From Gibbula magus (taxonomy: Eukaryota; Mollusca; Gastropoda; Trochida; Trochidae), in contig OW388300.1 in NCBI GenBank assembly GCA_936450465.1, positions 40,518,358 through 40,582,357 of the forward strand: 64,000 bases of DNA, given 5' to 3'. Of the stretch, positions 29,895 to 42,133 are shown one piece after another. The stretch's first letter is position 1; the number at the start of each line of letters is the position of its first letter. The translations under genes were made by a program, and so were the position numbers. The notes under the pieces were generated by a model that saw nothing but the letters and a program-made list of their open reading frames with translations, made no database searches and was not told the origin of the DNA.

Positions 29895-32800
29895 ATGGAT
29901 GGTACTACTAAAGTTGACTCTTGTAAATCACCGAGACGTTTACCAAAGAAAAAGAGTAGTCATTACTCCTCGTACATGCTGTATGATCAGAAAGTAGCCA
30001 TTGAGAAACTATATGGAATTGGCATAGCAACATGTAACCCCAGTACTGAAGAAGATACAGCTTTTGCGGAACAGGATACGGGTCAGTAATAATCATAAAT
30101 GATTTGCCTTTTTCATAGAATATTCTTTGAAATTAAACCAAGTTCAAATCCATATTTGGATCATGAATCGGTGCAACATCATAAATGACTTTTAAAGCGT
30201 AAATTTTCATTCTCAAAATCAACTTCATGAAAACAATCAAGGCCAGTGAACAATATGATCACAGGTTTGGTTGTTATAGTTTAAATATTGGTTTTTATAA
30301 TTTAAATAGTCTAACAAATGATAACATGCACTAAAACATTTTTCTTTCTACAGTAACTCATCATCATCACCATCACCACAAGCAGCATGTTGTTTCGGAA
30401 AAAATGTCCTGTAACTACTGCAGTGTTGAGTTTCTCTCCAGACAAGAGCAGGTACCTTTACTCTGTTACTTAACGTTCCAAAAACAGAATTGATTTTTTT
30501 CTATTTGAAAACTTTTAAAGAAAACTTACCGGTATTCATAAAGCATCTGGTGAAACTGAATATTGTCAATAGTCAAGCATTGTAACTTCAGTTTAAAAAA
30601 AATCTCTCTCAAAATCAGTGTTCCTGCTGGCTTTTTTAACAGCCGGTCCACGGGACCGGCAGTCATTAAAAATACCGGTCCCCAACAATATTAACCAGTC
30701 CTTAAATGTTCATGTTTGGAAAAGACTAAGTATATGTTTTTATAGAAACAATAATAAATGTGTTCACTTGTGAACGAACTTCAGTTCATATTGTTTATAA
30801 ATATCAGTGAAATGCTGGTCACATGACACTTACAGCATGATCTAGTGACGTAAGCAGGTACTGAAAGTTTTCCGACAGTCAGAAGTAAATCATGCATATC
30901 AATACAAATACTATGAATCAAATTGTTAATTGTCAAAGTTCTTGATAAAAGGTAATGTAATATTTAATCTAATTTGATTTTCATTTTATACTGATAATTT
31001 CTCAATTGCATTCGTAGTATCCAGGTATTAACACAGTGCTGTTTTTAGCAGTCACACATTTGCAGGAATTGTACATAATATACAATAACTACTAAACCAA
31101 AAACTTGTAATGCTTTTCAAAGGTTTTACACCAGCAAACATTTCATCAGTGATATTTTGAAACATACCTCAACATATGGTTTTTGGTAACATTGAGTTGC
31201 ATGGTTGTCTAAAACTACGACATTGAAAACAGAAAAATCTGCATGTTGACTACAGTGCAGACCTCCTGTAACTTCAAAAAATTTGATTATTGTTTTTTGG
31301 TTTGACAAATCTATTACCTAATTATTTTATTTAAGATAAGACTAAAATGATTCTTTATTTTCTGTCAGTAATGATATTTTGATAGTTATTGTCCTCTATC
31401 CTATTTGAACTATGCAACTCCTGCCACCCCTACCGCCTCCTGCCCACAAACATAAACCAGTCCCTCTTCTCGGGGACTTTCATGGAATTAGGTCAACACC
31501 TTGATTGACGTTTCCTGTCTGAAGTTGCCATGCAGCACTGATAAGCATTTGTTTTGATCAATTTATGATTTGTTGTGGGTGTAATTGAATGAGTGACAAA
31601 TGCTTATTTAGTAAATTTCTGCATAAATACAAAATTAAGGCCTTATTATTTATATATGCTAACCGGTATTTAGGATCATTCCTGCATAAATACAAGATTT
31701 TGAAATTGCCTGTCCTTGGGACCAATAGTAATGAGAAATACCGGTCCAGCTTCGAAAATTCCGGTAAAATACCGGTATTTACCAGTAAACGGGAACACTT
31801 CAAAATGTTTTTAAAGTTAGACAAAATTCACTTGTCAAGAAGAAAAAAAGGATCGTTGATAACATAGTTGAAATGCATTGGTGTAATCCCCTTTTCAGAC
31901 AAGACATTACAAGAGTGACTGGCATAGATACAACCTCAAGTTGAAATTGAAAGGTTCCACATGTGTTGCTGAAGAGGAATTTGAAAAGATTGCAGGTATT
32001 TTAGAGAGTTGTTTGTATCGTTAACAAATATTTCAATCTGCAATAGGGGCGGGATAGCGCAGTGGTTAGCGCATTCGGCTTTGGATCAAGAGGTCTAGGG
32101 TTCGAATCCCGCCAGGGGCACGGCAACTTTGTCTGCAGTAGAGAACTGTTCTACACGCAGTAAGGTTTGGGTGCAATGCTACACTGAATTTCAGCGTAGT
32201 ATCACCTAAGGTTTGCTAGTTCCAGTCGTTGCTCGCAGGTTTCAACGCAATGCATAACTACATGGCGTTGCGGGCTTTCTCCCTGCAATAATACTAGCAG
32301 CCGTGATATAAGTGAAATAATCTTGAAAGCGGCGTTAAACCCTAACTCACTCACTCACTCACTCAATCTGCAATATCAATACTCTATACTAAAGTTGGTG
32401 AATTGTCAGGTCAATAATAAAAAGTTAGCTATAAAATCAATGTTTCAGTTTTTGATCATTCAAAATTAACATAGTTTCCATGGTAACTAGGTGACGTGTC
32501 CAGCATATCTGGCTCTGAGGATGGTTCCGAACTCTCTGACACGGACACAGACTCGGGGTCAAGGGTTAAAAGCAAGCCGATGGCTATCCCGCAGCGAATA
32601 CGCTCCTCAACAACACAAAGCGGGACTGACAGCGAATCAGAGGGAGGACTGACAATTGAAGGAACAGCCAGGAAGTACCCGAAGGTTTATTTAAAAAACA
32701 AATATGGAGAACTATTGTCAGTTTTCCGATGTCTCCTGTATCACAAAAAGGTGTGTTGTACTTTGAATAAAATATGGCAAGCTGTTGAACTGAAAGTATT

Positions 32801-35800
32801 TTTTATTCTATACTTTAAGATCAAAGCTTTTCAGCTATTAAACTCTTTTGATTTTTCCAAACTTTTTACTGCATTTAGTATTAAGTATATTTTAAAAATG
32901 ATTTAATTTGATTTCTTTTAGACCTCTGAACCAAATTAACTTGTAAACAAAATGCTCTTTCTGACTTCAATCTCTCACTATTTTTACAGAAACCGCCCAG
33001 TTCTCAAACTGAACTGGTAACTATGGCAACCATGCTTCCTCGTAAAACCAAGTGGGCTATTTGCATGACAGCAGGTGGACACTTTGCAGCCGCAGTCTTT
33101 GACGGGTAAGATAATCAATCATTTCAGAAATAGAGAGAATATCTATATATATATTTTTGTATCCTGCTTCTTATTGACCTTTATACATACTAGAGCTGTG
33201 TATCATGGTCAATGTGGCGATACAATATACCACATTATTATATGATTGCAGGTGAAATACCGGGATCTATCAATGAAAATAAACTATTATCAGTCACTAG
33301 TGAAAATAACAATGGAACATGTTATAAGTCACTAGTGACAGGCTCAATCTGGAGCCGACGAAACGTAAATGTAAGTCTATTTCGGTGAATATGCAAAGAT
33401 TTGGTCATATAATAAAAAGAAAAGTTGTCTTTTCTTGTGCGAGAAGCTAGGGGCAGATAACTCCAAACAGCTATCCTTTCATCTCTTCCGAATGCTTTCA
33501 AAACAGAGACCGTTCAAAAACGATGATTTGATTGGTCAGCTATTTGACTGGGCTTTGGCTACGCTAAACTGGTTCGGAACACGCGCCTATACGGGCTGTT
33601 CTCAGACCTTGTGGCGAGGAATCTACAGAACATGTTCGTATCCCGGTACATGCATTTTTAAAAAAATTTATTCCTCGGAACAAGGTCGATTTTAATCAGA
33701 CTGATCTTTATTCATATGTTAACATAGTAAAAATAAGAGCCCATGTTTGTTGATGCAGAGAGACGATCTTAGCTCACAAGACGTTCCACCGCTACGTGGT
33801 GCGTGCAAAGCGAGGATCTGCTCAGAGTAGTCGTGACTCACAAGGGGGCGCTCCTAAATCAGCAGGCGCGAGTTTACGGAGATACAACGAGGCGGCTCTT
33901 GCTCAGGTAAGTAAATATATAATAACAGTAAAAGATTGACATTGAATGCATTTGTAATTGCTATCTACCATGTTGTACAAAGGGACAATGGTCATCACCA
34001 TTGTACCGAATGAACTATATTGACCGTGAATGGTATGATTCAGTGTGTAAATATTCCTCGAAAGTAGCCAGTCTGAAAGTGTCAGTTTATCAGTTTTGGG
34101 CAAAATGTCCTGTGCAAGCTTTCATAGTTTACTTATTACTTATTATTACTTATTACTTTTCAATCTTTGCATTTGTCATTCATGATGTACAGGAGGTTCA
34201 AGAACTTCTCTCTTCTCAAAACCCAAACTTCCTTCATGCCCCCGAGCTTGAAAGAAATCACTGTGCTTTGTGAAACAATTTACTCGTTTGATGAAATGTT
34301 GTTAATACTTTAATAACACTTATATACCTTTTCGTGAGGTCACTTTATTTCAGTGAGCAGAACGTGCTACAGCGTCTTTAATGTTACTTTGACTGCAGGA
34401 TGTTCAAGAACTTCTCTCTTCCTGGTCGGAACACCTCAAGAAGTGCGACCTCATCTTCCTACGCGCCCCGAGCTTCAACCGTCAGATGTTCTACTCCAAC
34501 AAGAACCCTCCATTTAAAAAGGATGATTTCCGCATCAGAACCATCCCGTTCCCGACCCGCCGACCCACTCTCAACGAGGTCAAACGAGTCCATCAGATGC
34601 TGGCCTCCATTGAGTGTTATGGTGAGGTCATTTTTGTCTGCCAATCCTTTCCTCTGACATAAATCTAATTTATTCTGGACCTTGAATCAATTGTAGTCAG
34701 CATGATCCAATTTAAGTGTCAGCTCTGTTAATCATTATCCCCTGCATTTATTGTGAAGCATTTGATAGAGTTTTTGGCACTGTACCTACTGAAAGGAATA
34801 ACTCAGTAACTATTTACTTGATTCTTTTCATATTTTGCATAAAGGTTAACCACAGTGATACTAATGTTGCCCTATATATTTTTGTGACCTTAACCTTTGT
34901 TTCAAGGTCATAATGAGACTTGTCAGTGGGATATCTCAAAATCATTTCTCTTGTTTCTCTTCATATTTGAACCAAATCTTCTCCTTGGGAATCGCCGCTA
35001 ATGGCTGCAATACTGCCGAAGCGGCGTTATAAGCAATAATTCACTCACACTCTCCTTGGGAAGGGCTGATTGGATTCTGATGACCTTGACATTTTCAAGG
35101 TCACATTTTGAAGAATTAATTTGTGGCAGGGGCATATCACCTTAAGGAAAAATTTTGATGACAAGTGGTTAGAATTAATAAATAAAAATTTCATTGTGAC
35201 AATCATTGACAGATTGTCAGATTAGTGTTACTGCTGTAAAGAATTAGGGAAAAAAATAACATTTCAATACCATTCATCAATCCTCCATCCGTCTATACAT
35301 ACGAAGTTTTGTACAAAAATGTACTCTGTCCACCCACCATGACTGTTTCCCTTATTGCTAACTTCTTTTTGTAAAAGGACATGAAATACCGGTATATGCT
35401 TAATATCTATTTAACAATTCCAGAATATCAAAATTTTTCTCTTGTGTTAAAGATTATTGATGTTGTTCACAGGCGAGGCAGCAGACATAACAGATTTTGT
35501 GCCGATCTCGCCTCTGCGTCACTTCAGTCAGGAGACGGGTCGATTAGAGATCGTATCGGAGGATGCACTTCGCCGGTCACCGCGGAAAGTCAAAGAGAAG
35601 GAGCTGAGCTCGTCCCCATTGGCTGCTTCTCCTAAACAGACGACTGGTAGTCCTGGCAACAGACAGACAGGCAAACTTGTCTTACCAGGTGAGGACTCAC
35701 GTGTTGTCATTGAGAGTGATTTAGATTGTCTTAAGTTTCCATTTTCAGTTTGTAGGCATTATTTCAAACTGAACAGACATCTCAACATTTTCACTTCAAA

Positions 35801-38800
35801 GGACGCTGATGTCTAGTTTAGGAGACGTGAGGGGGATTTCTCACTACTAGGGGGCGCTAAGTCGATATTTGTAATTTCATATAACACTGACTTACTTTCG
35901 TTCCAAGAACAGACACTAATGATGGTTTTAACTGAATTTATTGTTCCCAAAGATCACCTGTTAGAAGACATGGCACAGTCATCCGCGACTTCGTCCGCCA
36001 GTGAGGCTGAACTTGTTGAAGTTGAAGAAATTCACAGTACCCTCGACCTCAACATGTTTGACTCTACACCAGTCAAGAAGAAAAATAGAAAGAAGATTAA
36101 AAGGACAAGACGGCCATCTTTGAAACATCAGATCGAACCCGAGGGTGATGTATATGGTATGAATTTACATTTTTAGCTCATCAGGCCTGAAAGGCCCGAT
36201 GGGCTTATGGCATGGCATGATGTCCGGCGTCCGTCCATCCGTCCGTCTGAAACTTTTCACTTTTTCGACTTCTTCTCCAGAACCAATGACTCCACAGAGC
36301 TGAAATTTTACGTGCAGACTCCTTGGCCAGTGGGGATTCTAAATTATAGATTTCGTGACCCCATGACCCCATATGGAGTCACAGGGGTCACATCCTTAAA
36401 AACCTATTTTCATCTTCTTCTCCAGTTCCAAAAGGTTTAGAGAGCTAAAACATTGTGTGCAGACTCCTTGGCCAATGGGGATATTGTCAGAAATGAGAAC
36501 ATGACATTCATCAAATTAGTGTTCTTTATCTGATGTACGAAGTTTTTCTACTAAAAGAAATCCCCCATTTCATCAATATATGACATTAGGTTGATAAGAG
36601 CCAGTTCACAAAGATTAAATCTGTCAATTTAAATTGCAAAATTAAAGAAAAATCTCAAAAAGTTACCATCCTAAAGATTCCTAAGCAAAAGTTGCCAGGT
36701 TTTTGGCTGTTGGATGGGCCTTATTTCATACTAATTTCAATCTAATATTTCATATACCTAGAATACTGTACAGCTAATTCTTTTCTACGCTTCAGCTGAG
36801 GAAAGATATCACCTACGCAACGCTCTCTACACTGCATGTAAGGTGGGGGACAAGAACACCCTGAAAGATTTACTCGCCGTCCTCAGTCACTCGGCAGCCA
36901 TGTTGGAAAGTCCAGCAGGGAATGCTGAGAAGTGTGATGAAGTTCAAGGTCAAGTTGAGAGTCACATAGCGCCTTCATGTGAAGAGGTTCAAAGTTCAAA
37001 AACGGAGGATAGACTTGAAGAAATTGTAAAACTTTCTGACGCCCTTAAAGATACTAACATCCAACATGATACAGCCCATTTGAAAGAAAGTTTGCCTCCT
37101 GATATCCTTATATCAACAGATACTGGTCAAAGCAGTAACAGTAAAGACACAGACTTAGATAAATGTATAGGTGAAGGGGATCATGAAAATAAACTTGATT
37201 CAGTTTCAAGTGAAACAGGAAGTCAGTGTGACTCTAGTTCTGAGAATCGTTTAAAAGATTCAGAACCTCTTAAATTTAAAAACGGAGAAACTCTCGATGA
37301 CATTTTGATGGAGAAAAGTGCAACGAAACCTGATGTGCTTCCCGGACTCATACCTGGACTCTCCGTGACCAGACCAAACTTTGAGTTATCTCCCCTTGTC
37401 ACTGTTGAGGTGCTCAACGAAACGTTCGGAGACAATGAAACAACTTTACTTCATGTGACAGCTAAAGCGGGACACACGTCTCTGATTCGACTTCTGCTCA
37501 AAGCTGGGTCTGATCCAGCTGTTAGGTGGGTAATGTTTCCATGCCAACAGCAGAGTGCCATATTTGAAAACTTTTGATCATAAGTATCACTTTTTGGCGA
37601 ATGGTTTCAAATGGATCATTTTTAGTTACTAAATTTTCATTGGAGCAATATTTCAAAGCTTCTGATCATAGGCATTACTCTTTAATTAATATTTTATTAA
37701 AAAGATGTTTTATATAATCTAGCAAAATCCCTTGAAATGTTAGCCGAATATTTCTTAAGTAGCTCTGGAAAATATTAAATTATTTTTGTCAAATATGTCA
37801 ATGTATATGGAAATCAAATATCCTATGAGTTGTTCTTCCTAAACTTATTATCTAGTATATATCCTTCAGAGACAAGTTTGGCAAGGTTCCATATTCTGTA
37901 TCGACGGACAAGGAGACGAGAAATGAGTTCAGGAAGTTCATGGGAGAGTTTCCTGACAAGTACGACTACACAAAAGCTCAGGTTGGTTGAATAACATCAT
38001 GATATAAACCTTTAGCCTCAAACCAGATTAATGTAAGAGGGGGGCTTTTTAACAATGAATTTGTCAACCATGTTTATTGGAACATGTGGATATCATTAGG
38101 CATGTTTGCTTTATGTATAGCATTCCCTCTTAAGATTAGCTTTTGGGACAAGGAACTGGGGAGCGGGATAGTGCGTTCAGCTTCGGAAAAAGAGGTCTGT
38201 GGTTTGAATCCCGCCAGGGGCATGACAACTTTGTCTGCAGTAGAGAACTGTTCTACACACAGTAAGGTTTGGGTGCAATGCTACACCGAATTTCAGCGTA
38301 GTACCACCCATGGTTCACTAGTTCCAGCGTATGCTCGCAGGTTTCATCGTAATGCATTGTCACATGGTGTTGCGGGCTTTCTCCCTGTCAGTCGTGATAT
38401 AAGGACCTGACACATTGCACATTGTTTTTTATGCCCGTCAAAAAAATTTAACCTTGGCCATAACTTTGGATTGCTCAGAGCTACGGCTTTCATACTTGGC
38501 ATCCGGGGGCTTCAATGTTTAACAAACACATCTTTCTTGTTATTTACTGTAATTACCATGTTTGGTCCTCTTACACTTTTCATGCTTTTATTACTATTAA
38601 GTGTGTCTGTTAGGGTGGGGCGCTGATTTCAGTGACATAAATGGAACAGTGATAAAACAGTTTCAATCCCCAATTTTTCTAGATCATTTTATTTAAAAAA
38701 AAATCAAATTCATAAAGTCACTTAAAATAATGTAATGTATCGAAACATTGATACAGAGAATATTTCTATGACAATCTTCAGTTTATTTTTGCCGTTTCTA

Positions 38801-41800
38801 CAGATACCCTCTCCCCTCACTGCAGACATGGAGAGTGAGAAGCGTGCGAAGGAATCCGAAAGGAAAAAGAAACAAAGAAAGGCTAAACAGGAACGAATGA
38901 AGGTATGAAGGTGTTAATGCATAAAGCGTAATTAATGAGTTTTGATTTCATGACTAACTTTTCAACAATATAGAATTAAATTAAAAACTAAATTTTCAGC
39001 ATTCATGATATTGATAGAGCAGAATCTAAAAGAAAATGTGTACAAAAAAGAAAACGGCCTTTCATTTCAATTTGAAATTAATCATGATTCCTTATAGATA
39101 TATCATTGTAGGCTTTAAAATTGACATTTTCACCCGTCACATTTCTCTACAGTGATATAACACTGAATAAAATAACTGCCTGAATGTAAGTAATTGTAAA
39201 TGTACAAGACTATAAATTTAACGATAGCCCGATTTTTCTCACTCTAAAAACTGTAAACCAGAACCATAGATGAAAATTGTATGATTTTCTAAGTTATAAT
39301 GCAATTATTCTATTATCAATAAAAAGTCACCATGAGAAATATTGACTCGGTTGACCTCAAACTATACAGGCCCCTTGAAACAGAAAATCAAGCAAAACAA
39401 AAAATTAAATGATAATGATGTTTATAATTGAAATTTGCATGATTGTTTTTATTTTTGAATTGTCAGTTATTTCAAAACATATTGTAGCCTATAAAATAAC
39501 CTAATGCTCTGCTCGATTGGGAAAAGAACTAAACTAAAACCAGCGATTGAATATAAAAAAATGCTTCAAAAACTCTGAAATTACTCCCTACAGACGCACA
39601 AATACCCATTCTATCGGAAACTTACAATGTCAAAAGTTGTTATTACGTTTTAAACGAATCATTGACTAAAATCGATAAATCGCCTGAGGATTTTAATGTA
39701 GCAACTCCTGTGTATGACGTCACATCGCTAACAAAGTTTATGCTACACTGAGGGAAGCGGAAAACTGTTTCAAGAATGAGATAATTAGCAGGCCAAATTT
39801 ACTCACTTTGAACGGTGATATCTGGCTAAGTAGGTGACGCTTCGAATTAATCTTTTGTGTTTTGTTTACTTGAAAGTATTGTCTATATGAATAAACGAAT
39901 TAACATCGAAAAACCCAGAGAGGTTTTATCATCTTTAACCCAAAGCAATGATCCGCACAACATATATTTCATCCATGAAAACAGCTATTATTATCTTGAT
40001 CAAGAAGTAACATAACATGAAACAATGAGATAATGAATTCTGTTGATTTCAGGAGAAGAATGTGGAAACAGCTCGTGTGAAAGCGGAGGAATACGAGAAG
40101 CAAAGGTTTCTGGCAATGACCGACAGGGAAAAGGTGAATAGAGTTTTTTAAGAAGTTTGATTTTATCTTTTCTGAAAATATCAAAGAAATTAGCCCATAT
40201 TAATTTACCTCTCAAAGTACCTAAGGAAACCTCCACGCTAATTCTTTATCAATAACTTCATCATGACTGGGGATGTAGCTCAGTTGGTAGAGTGTCCGCT
40301 TATCACCCGGAAGGTCGGGGTTCGATTCACGGCCATGTCATACCAAAAGACTAGGGCTGTGTATTGCCTCAATATTTGTATTGCGATACGTATTGCTGAA
40401 CTGTAATGTATTGCAATACGTACCAAAATATATTGCAAGATCCTCTGACAATGAGATATTTCTCTAGCAACCATTTTAACCAGTGCCAATGATAAATGAA
40501 CTCTACACTCAACTTGTATACTTCCTTTTGCAGTTTAAACATGATACATGTGATAAAATGACTTTCAGATCTTTAAAAACATCATTTGTAATACAGTCCA
40601 ACACACATTCTAGCTCTTCAAAATAATTTTATTAACACTGGTTAAGCCAGTAAATGTGCCTTTTGCAAGATAAATGAATAAATGTGACTTAATATTGGTT
40701 GGTGCAATATATTGCGATATGAAAATCGAATTGCAATACGTATATTGCACAACTCTGTATTGCAATATATTGGTATTGCAATAATATTGCACAACCTTAC
40801 AAAAGACGGTAAAAGATTGAAGTTGATTCTGAGCACTGTAAATCTTTAATCTTCAGAGAGCGCTAGCGGCAGAGCGACGTCTGCTCTCACAACAGGAGAC
40901 TGTAGGGGGCGCCACTACAATCAGCAGGTGAGTAGCACAGTTAAAGGATGTCTTCAGTTTTCAAATCTTCCATAATTAGGTGAAAATAATCATTTAATTG
41001 GTTTTATGGATTCTCCTACCATGATTCTGATAAATTTGAAAAATTAAAAAACGCTACTCAGAATCCCTTTGAAAAATGAATGTTTCCAAATTTTCCTTCT
41101 CAATTAAAAATAATGCAAGATTTTACTGATGAATTAAAAATCTTAAGGAAAATTAAATAAATTCTGTCACTTTTTTGGCTACCTGAACTTGTAAACCAAG
41201 AAATTAATTTTGCCTGGCCTTTGTAATATATTTGATTTTCAATTAAAATAAGTTTAACTGCATCATCTCAAATAAAGCCATGCTTTAGCCTATGTAATAT
41301 CTCAGATTGTTCTCTTTGTTAGCAAGTTATAATTCCTGTAAATTGGCCACTAATGTTTGGCACGTACTGATTCAGAAGCTACAGAGTTAATGGATCAACA
41401 ATAACAACGTTGAAACCTACAACATTTATCGTTAACACTTTCGACATGTTTTGTTCTGGTTCAACACTTTCCTCAGACGACTGATTTTGAAGTGTTGATA
41501 GTTCAAAAATACAATGTTGAAAACTGCTAAAATAATCTTCAACACTTTCAACATGTTTCGTGTAGTTCAACACTTTTGTCAGAGAGCTGATTTTGTTCCA
41601 TTTCGATGCTATGAAGTTAAACCCTCATTCATGAAACTCATGAAAAAAAAGGTGAAACTGTGAACTGATGCCTTTTTAAAAAACTGTTACATCAAAACAT
41701 TTGTAATGTGAGTATTTCCATCTTCTTATATGCGAATGTCAGAATGTTCAGCTGATTCCTAAAGTTGATGACTGTCAAAACCACAACCACAACCTTATTA

Positions 41801-42025
41801 TTTGATATTTTAGTCCTTACCTTATAGACAATGAATAATGCAATACCTGTTGAGCTACAAAGCCAATGGCTGTAATTTTCAGCTTCTAACATCTCTGGTT
41901 CTTCTTGCAGTCGCTGCTGGCAGTGTGGGGGAGATATGACAGGTAAAGTTCCATTCGAATACCGAGATTACAAGTTCTGCACGTCAAAATGTCTACAAGC
42001 TCATCGAAAAGCCGCAACATCATAG
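29895..42025 (+). CDS. ANKZF1: ANKZF1/Vms1 orthologue, complete, fifteen exons (918 residues)
   Basis: Exons: 29895-30081, 30354-30451, 31899-31995, 32491-32750, 32990-33105, 33759-33906, 34399-34621, 35473-35688, 35953-36156, 36796-37525, 37870-37981, 38804-38902, 40053-40133, 40857-40927, 41911-42025 (TAG). All joins keep frame. ANKZF1/Vms1 is the eRF1-like hydrolase that frees nascent chains from tRNA on stalled 60S ribosomes and binds VCP/p97. Visible in order: a seven-His run (65-71); a C2H2 finger (Cys82, Cys85, His98, His104); an acidic Ser-rich linker; the VLRF1 domain, about 195-400, with [17 protein letters not shown] (catalytic-loop Gln275); a long low-complexity linker; ankyrin repeats ([19 protein letters not shown], about 725-780); a charged coiled coil; a VCP-interacting motif [11 protein letters not shown] (855-865, fits Rx5AAx2R); and a C-terminal four-cysteine module (Cys883, 886, 904, 908). 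It is longer than human ANKZF1 (726 residues), partly through the exon 9-10 linker. Confidence 0.96.
30616..31798 (+). mobile_element. non-autonomous hAT-like element, about 1.18 kb, in ANKZF1 intron 2
   Basis: The left end is CAGTGTTCCTGCTGG. The right end is the complement of GTGTTCCCGTTTACTGG. Possible 8-bp duplications are CTCAAAAT at 30608-30615 and TTCAAAAT at 31799-31806, seven of eight identical. Repeated ACCGGTCC / TACCGGTA motifs lie near both ends (30648-30680 and 31739-31780). No transposase frame is left. 8-bp duplications and this terminal form point to hAT. Confidence 0.7.
32046..32362 (+). mobile_element. intact tRNA-derived SINE with perfect target duplication
   Basis: The tRNA head has an A-box-like TAGCGCAGTGGTTAGCGC and a B-box GGTTCGAATCC at 32099-32109. 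The body has GGCAACTTTGTCTGCAGTAG and GTGCAATGCTACACTGAA. The tail has GAAAGCGGCGTTAAACCCTA and ends (CTCA)n. The 13-base duplication TCAATCTGCAATA flanks it at 32033-32045 and 32363-32375. The perfect duplication shows a recent insertion, in ANKZF1 intron 3. Conserved tail domains of this kind are known from molluscan SINEs. Mobilisation would need a LINE in trans. Confidence 0.92.
34193..34270 (+). pseudogene. decayed duplicate of ANKZF1 exon 7
   Basis: GTTCAAGAACTTCTCTCTTC follows an acceptor-like GTACAG and repeats the start of exon 7 (34399 onward) almost exactly. After a gap of about 20 bases, CCCCGAGCTT matches again. In the phase set by exon 6 it would read [20 protein letters not shown] and soon stop. 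It lies about 200 bases upstream of the true exon and lacks a donor. It is either a dead exon duplication or a rare alternative terminal exon. Confidence 0.75.
34760..35160 (-). repeat. GGTCAAGGTCA-type element fragment with embedded SINE tail
   Basis: Inverted pieces of the 4528-5142 element are GTGACCTTAACCTTTGTTTC, ACTTGTCAGTGGGATATCTC and CTTGGGAAGGGCTGATTGGA. A SINE-tail fragment (AGCGGCGTTATAAGC near 35020) is inserted. No terminal inverted repeats remain. It is in ANKZF1 intron 7. Confidence 0.65.
36170..36500 (+). repeat. CCGTCCGTCC-type dispersed repeat
   Basis: It begins TAGCTCATCAGGCCTGAAAG, then GGGCTTATGGCATGGCATG, then CGTCCGTCCATCCGTCCGTC. Two sub-units carry CAGACTCCTTGGCCA[A/G]TGGGGAT. 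Related in type to 61290-61790. It directly follows ANKZF1 exon 9. A short open frame inside is accidental. Confidence 0.6.
38159..38405 (+). repeat. tRNA-derived SINE copy, tail lost
   Basis: AGCGGGATAGTGCGTTCAGC, GAATCCCGCCAGGGGCATG and TGGGTGCAATGCTACACCGAA match the intact copy. It ends at GTCGTGATATAAG without the GCGGCGTTAAACC tail. It is in ANKZF1 intron 11. An open frame across it is not a gene. Confidence 0.85.
38430..38545 (+). repeat. single-unit relative of the 16978-17990 element
   Basis: ATGCCCGTC start, one TTTAACCTTGGCCATAACTT...TACTTGGCAT unit, then CCGGGGGCTTCAATGTTTAAC. It matches both the internal unit and the outer end of the larger array, which shows the array expands from a one-unit form. 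Unit count therefore varies between copies. Confidence 0.75.
40263..40343 (+). repeat. tRNA-like sequence, probably a SINE head rather than a tRNA gene
   Basis: GGGATGTAGCTCAGTTGGTA has a good A-box, and GGGTTCGATTC a good B-box. The 3' end (CATGTCATA) does not pair properly with the GGGGATG 5' end, and the anticodon arm is poor. It abuts the hAT-like element at 40352. A tRNA-derived SINE head or tRNA pseudogene is most likely. Confidence 0.6.
40352..40799 (+). mobile_element. hAT-like MITE with perfect 8-bp target duplication
   Basis: Ends are TAGGGCTGTG and the complement of TAAGGTTGTG. CAAAAGAC repeats exactly outside at 40344-40351 and 40800-40807. The interior is built of TATTGCAATACGTATTG-like blocks and can fold extensively. 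It is non-coding, 448 bp, in ANKZF1 intron 13. The terminal form and the 8-bp duplication fit the hAT superfamily. Confidence 0.85.
41380..41585 (+). repeat. local tandem duplication of about 115 bases
   Basis: AACACTTTCGACATGTTTTG with GGTTCAACACTTTCCTCAGA recurs as AACACTTTCAACATGTTTCG with AGTTCAACACTTTTGTCAGA. The two units are diverged. Located in ANKZF1 intron 14. Confidence 0.6.
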
Positions 42026-42133
42026 CACAAGCTCTTGATACTTAGTTTTCTTTTAATTATGCAGGCATTTGCATTTTCCTTGTCGTCTAAATCATAGTTA
42101 AAGGATTCTAAAAAGTGAGTTGTTATCAGTTAA

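Noticed and set aside
32046..32120. Functional tRNA gene at the start of the SINE
   Set aside because: It is followed directly by the SINE body and flanked by an insertion duplication.
34001..34273. 90-residue plus-strand frame as an exon
   Set aside because: Only its last part, from 34193, resembles ANKZF1 exon 7. The rest is intronic and out of any supported splice.
38084..38410. 108-residue plus-strand frame
   Set aside because: It lies across a SINE copy inside ANKZF1 intron 11.
40263..40343. Functional tRNA gene
   Set aside because: The A- and B-box are good, but the acceptor stem and anticodon arm do not pair, and it abuts another element. A SINE head or pseudogene is more likely.
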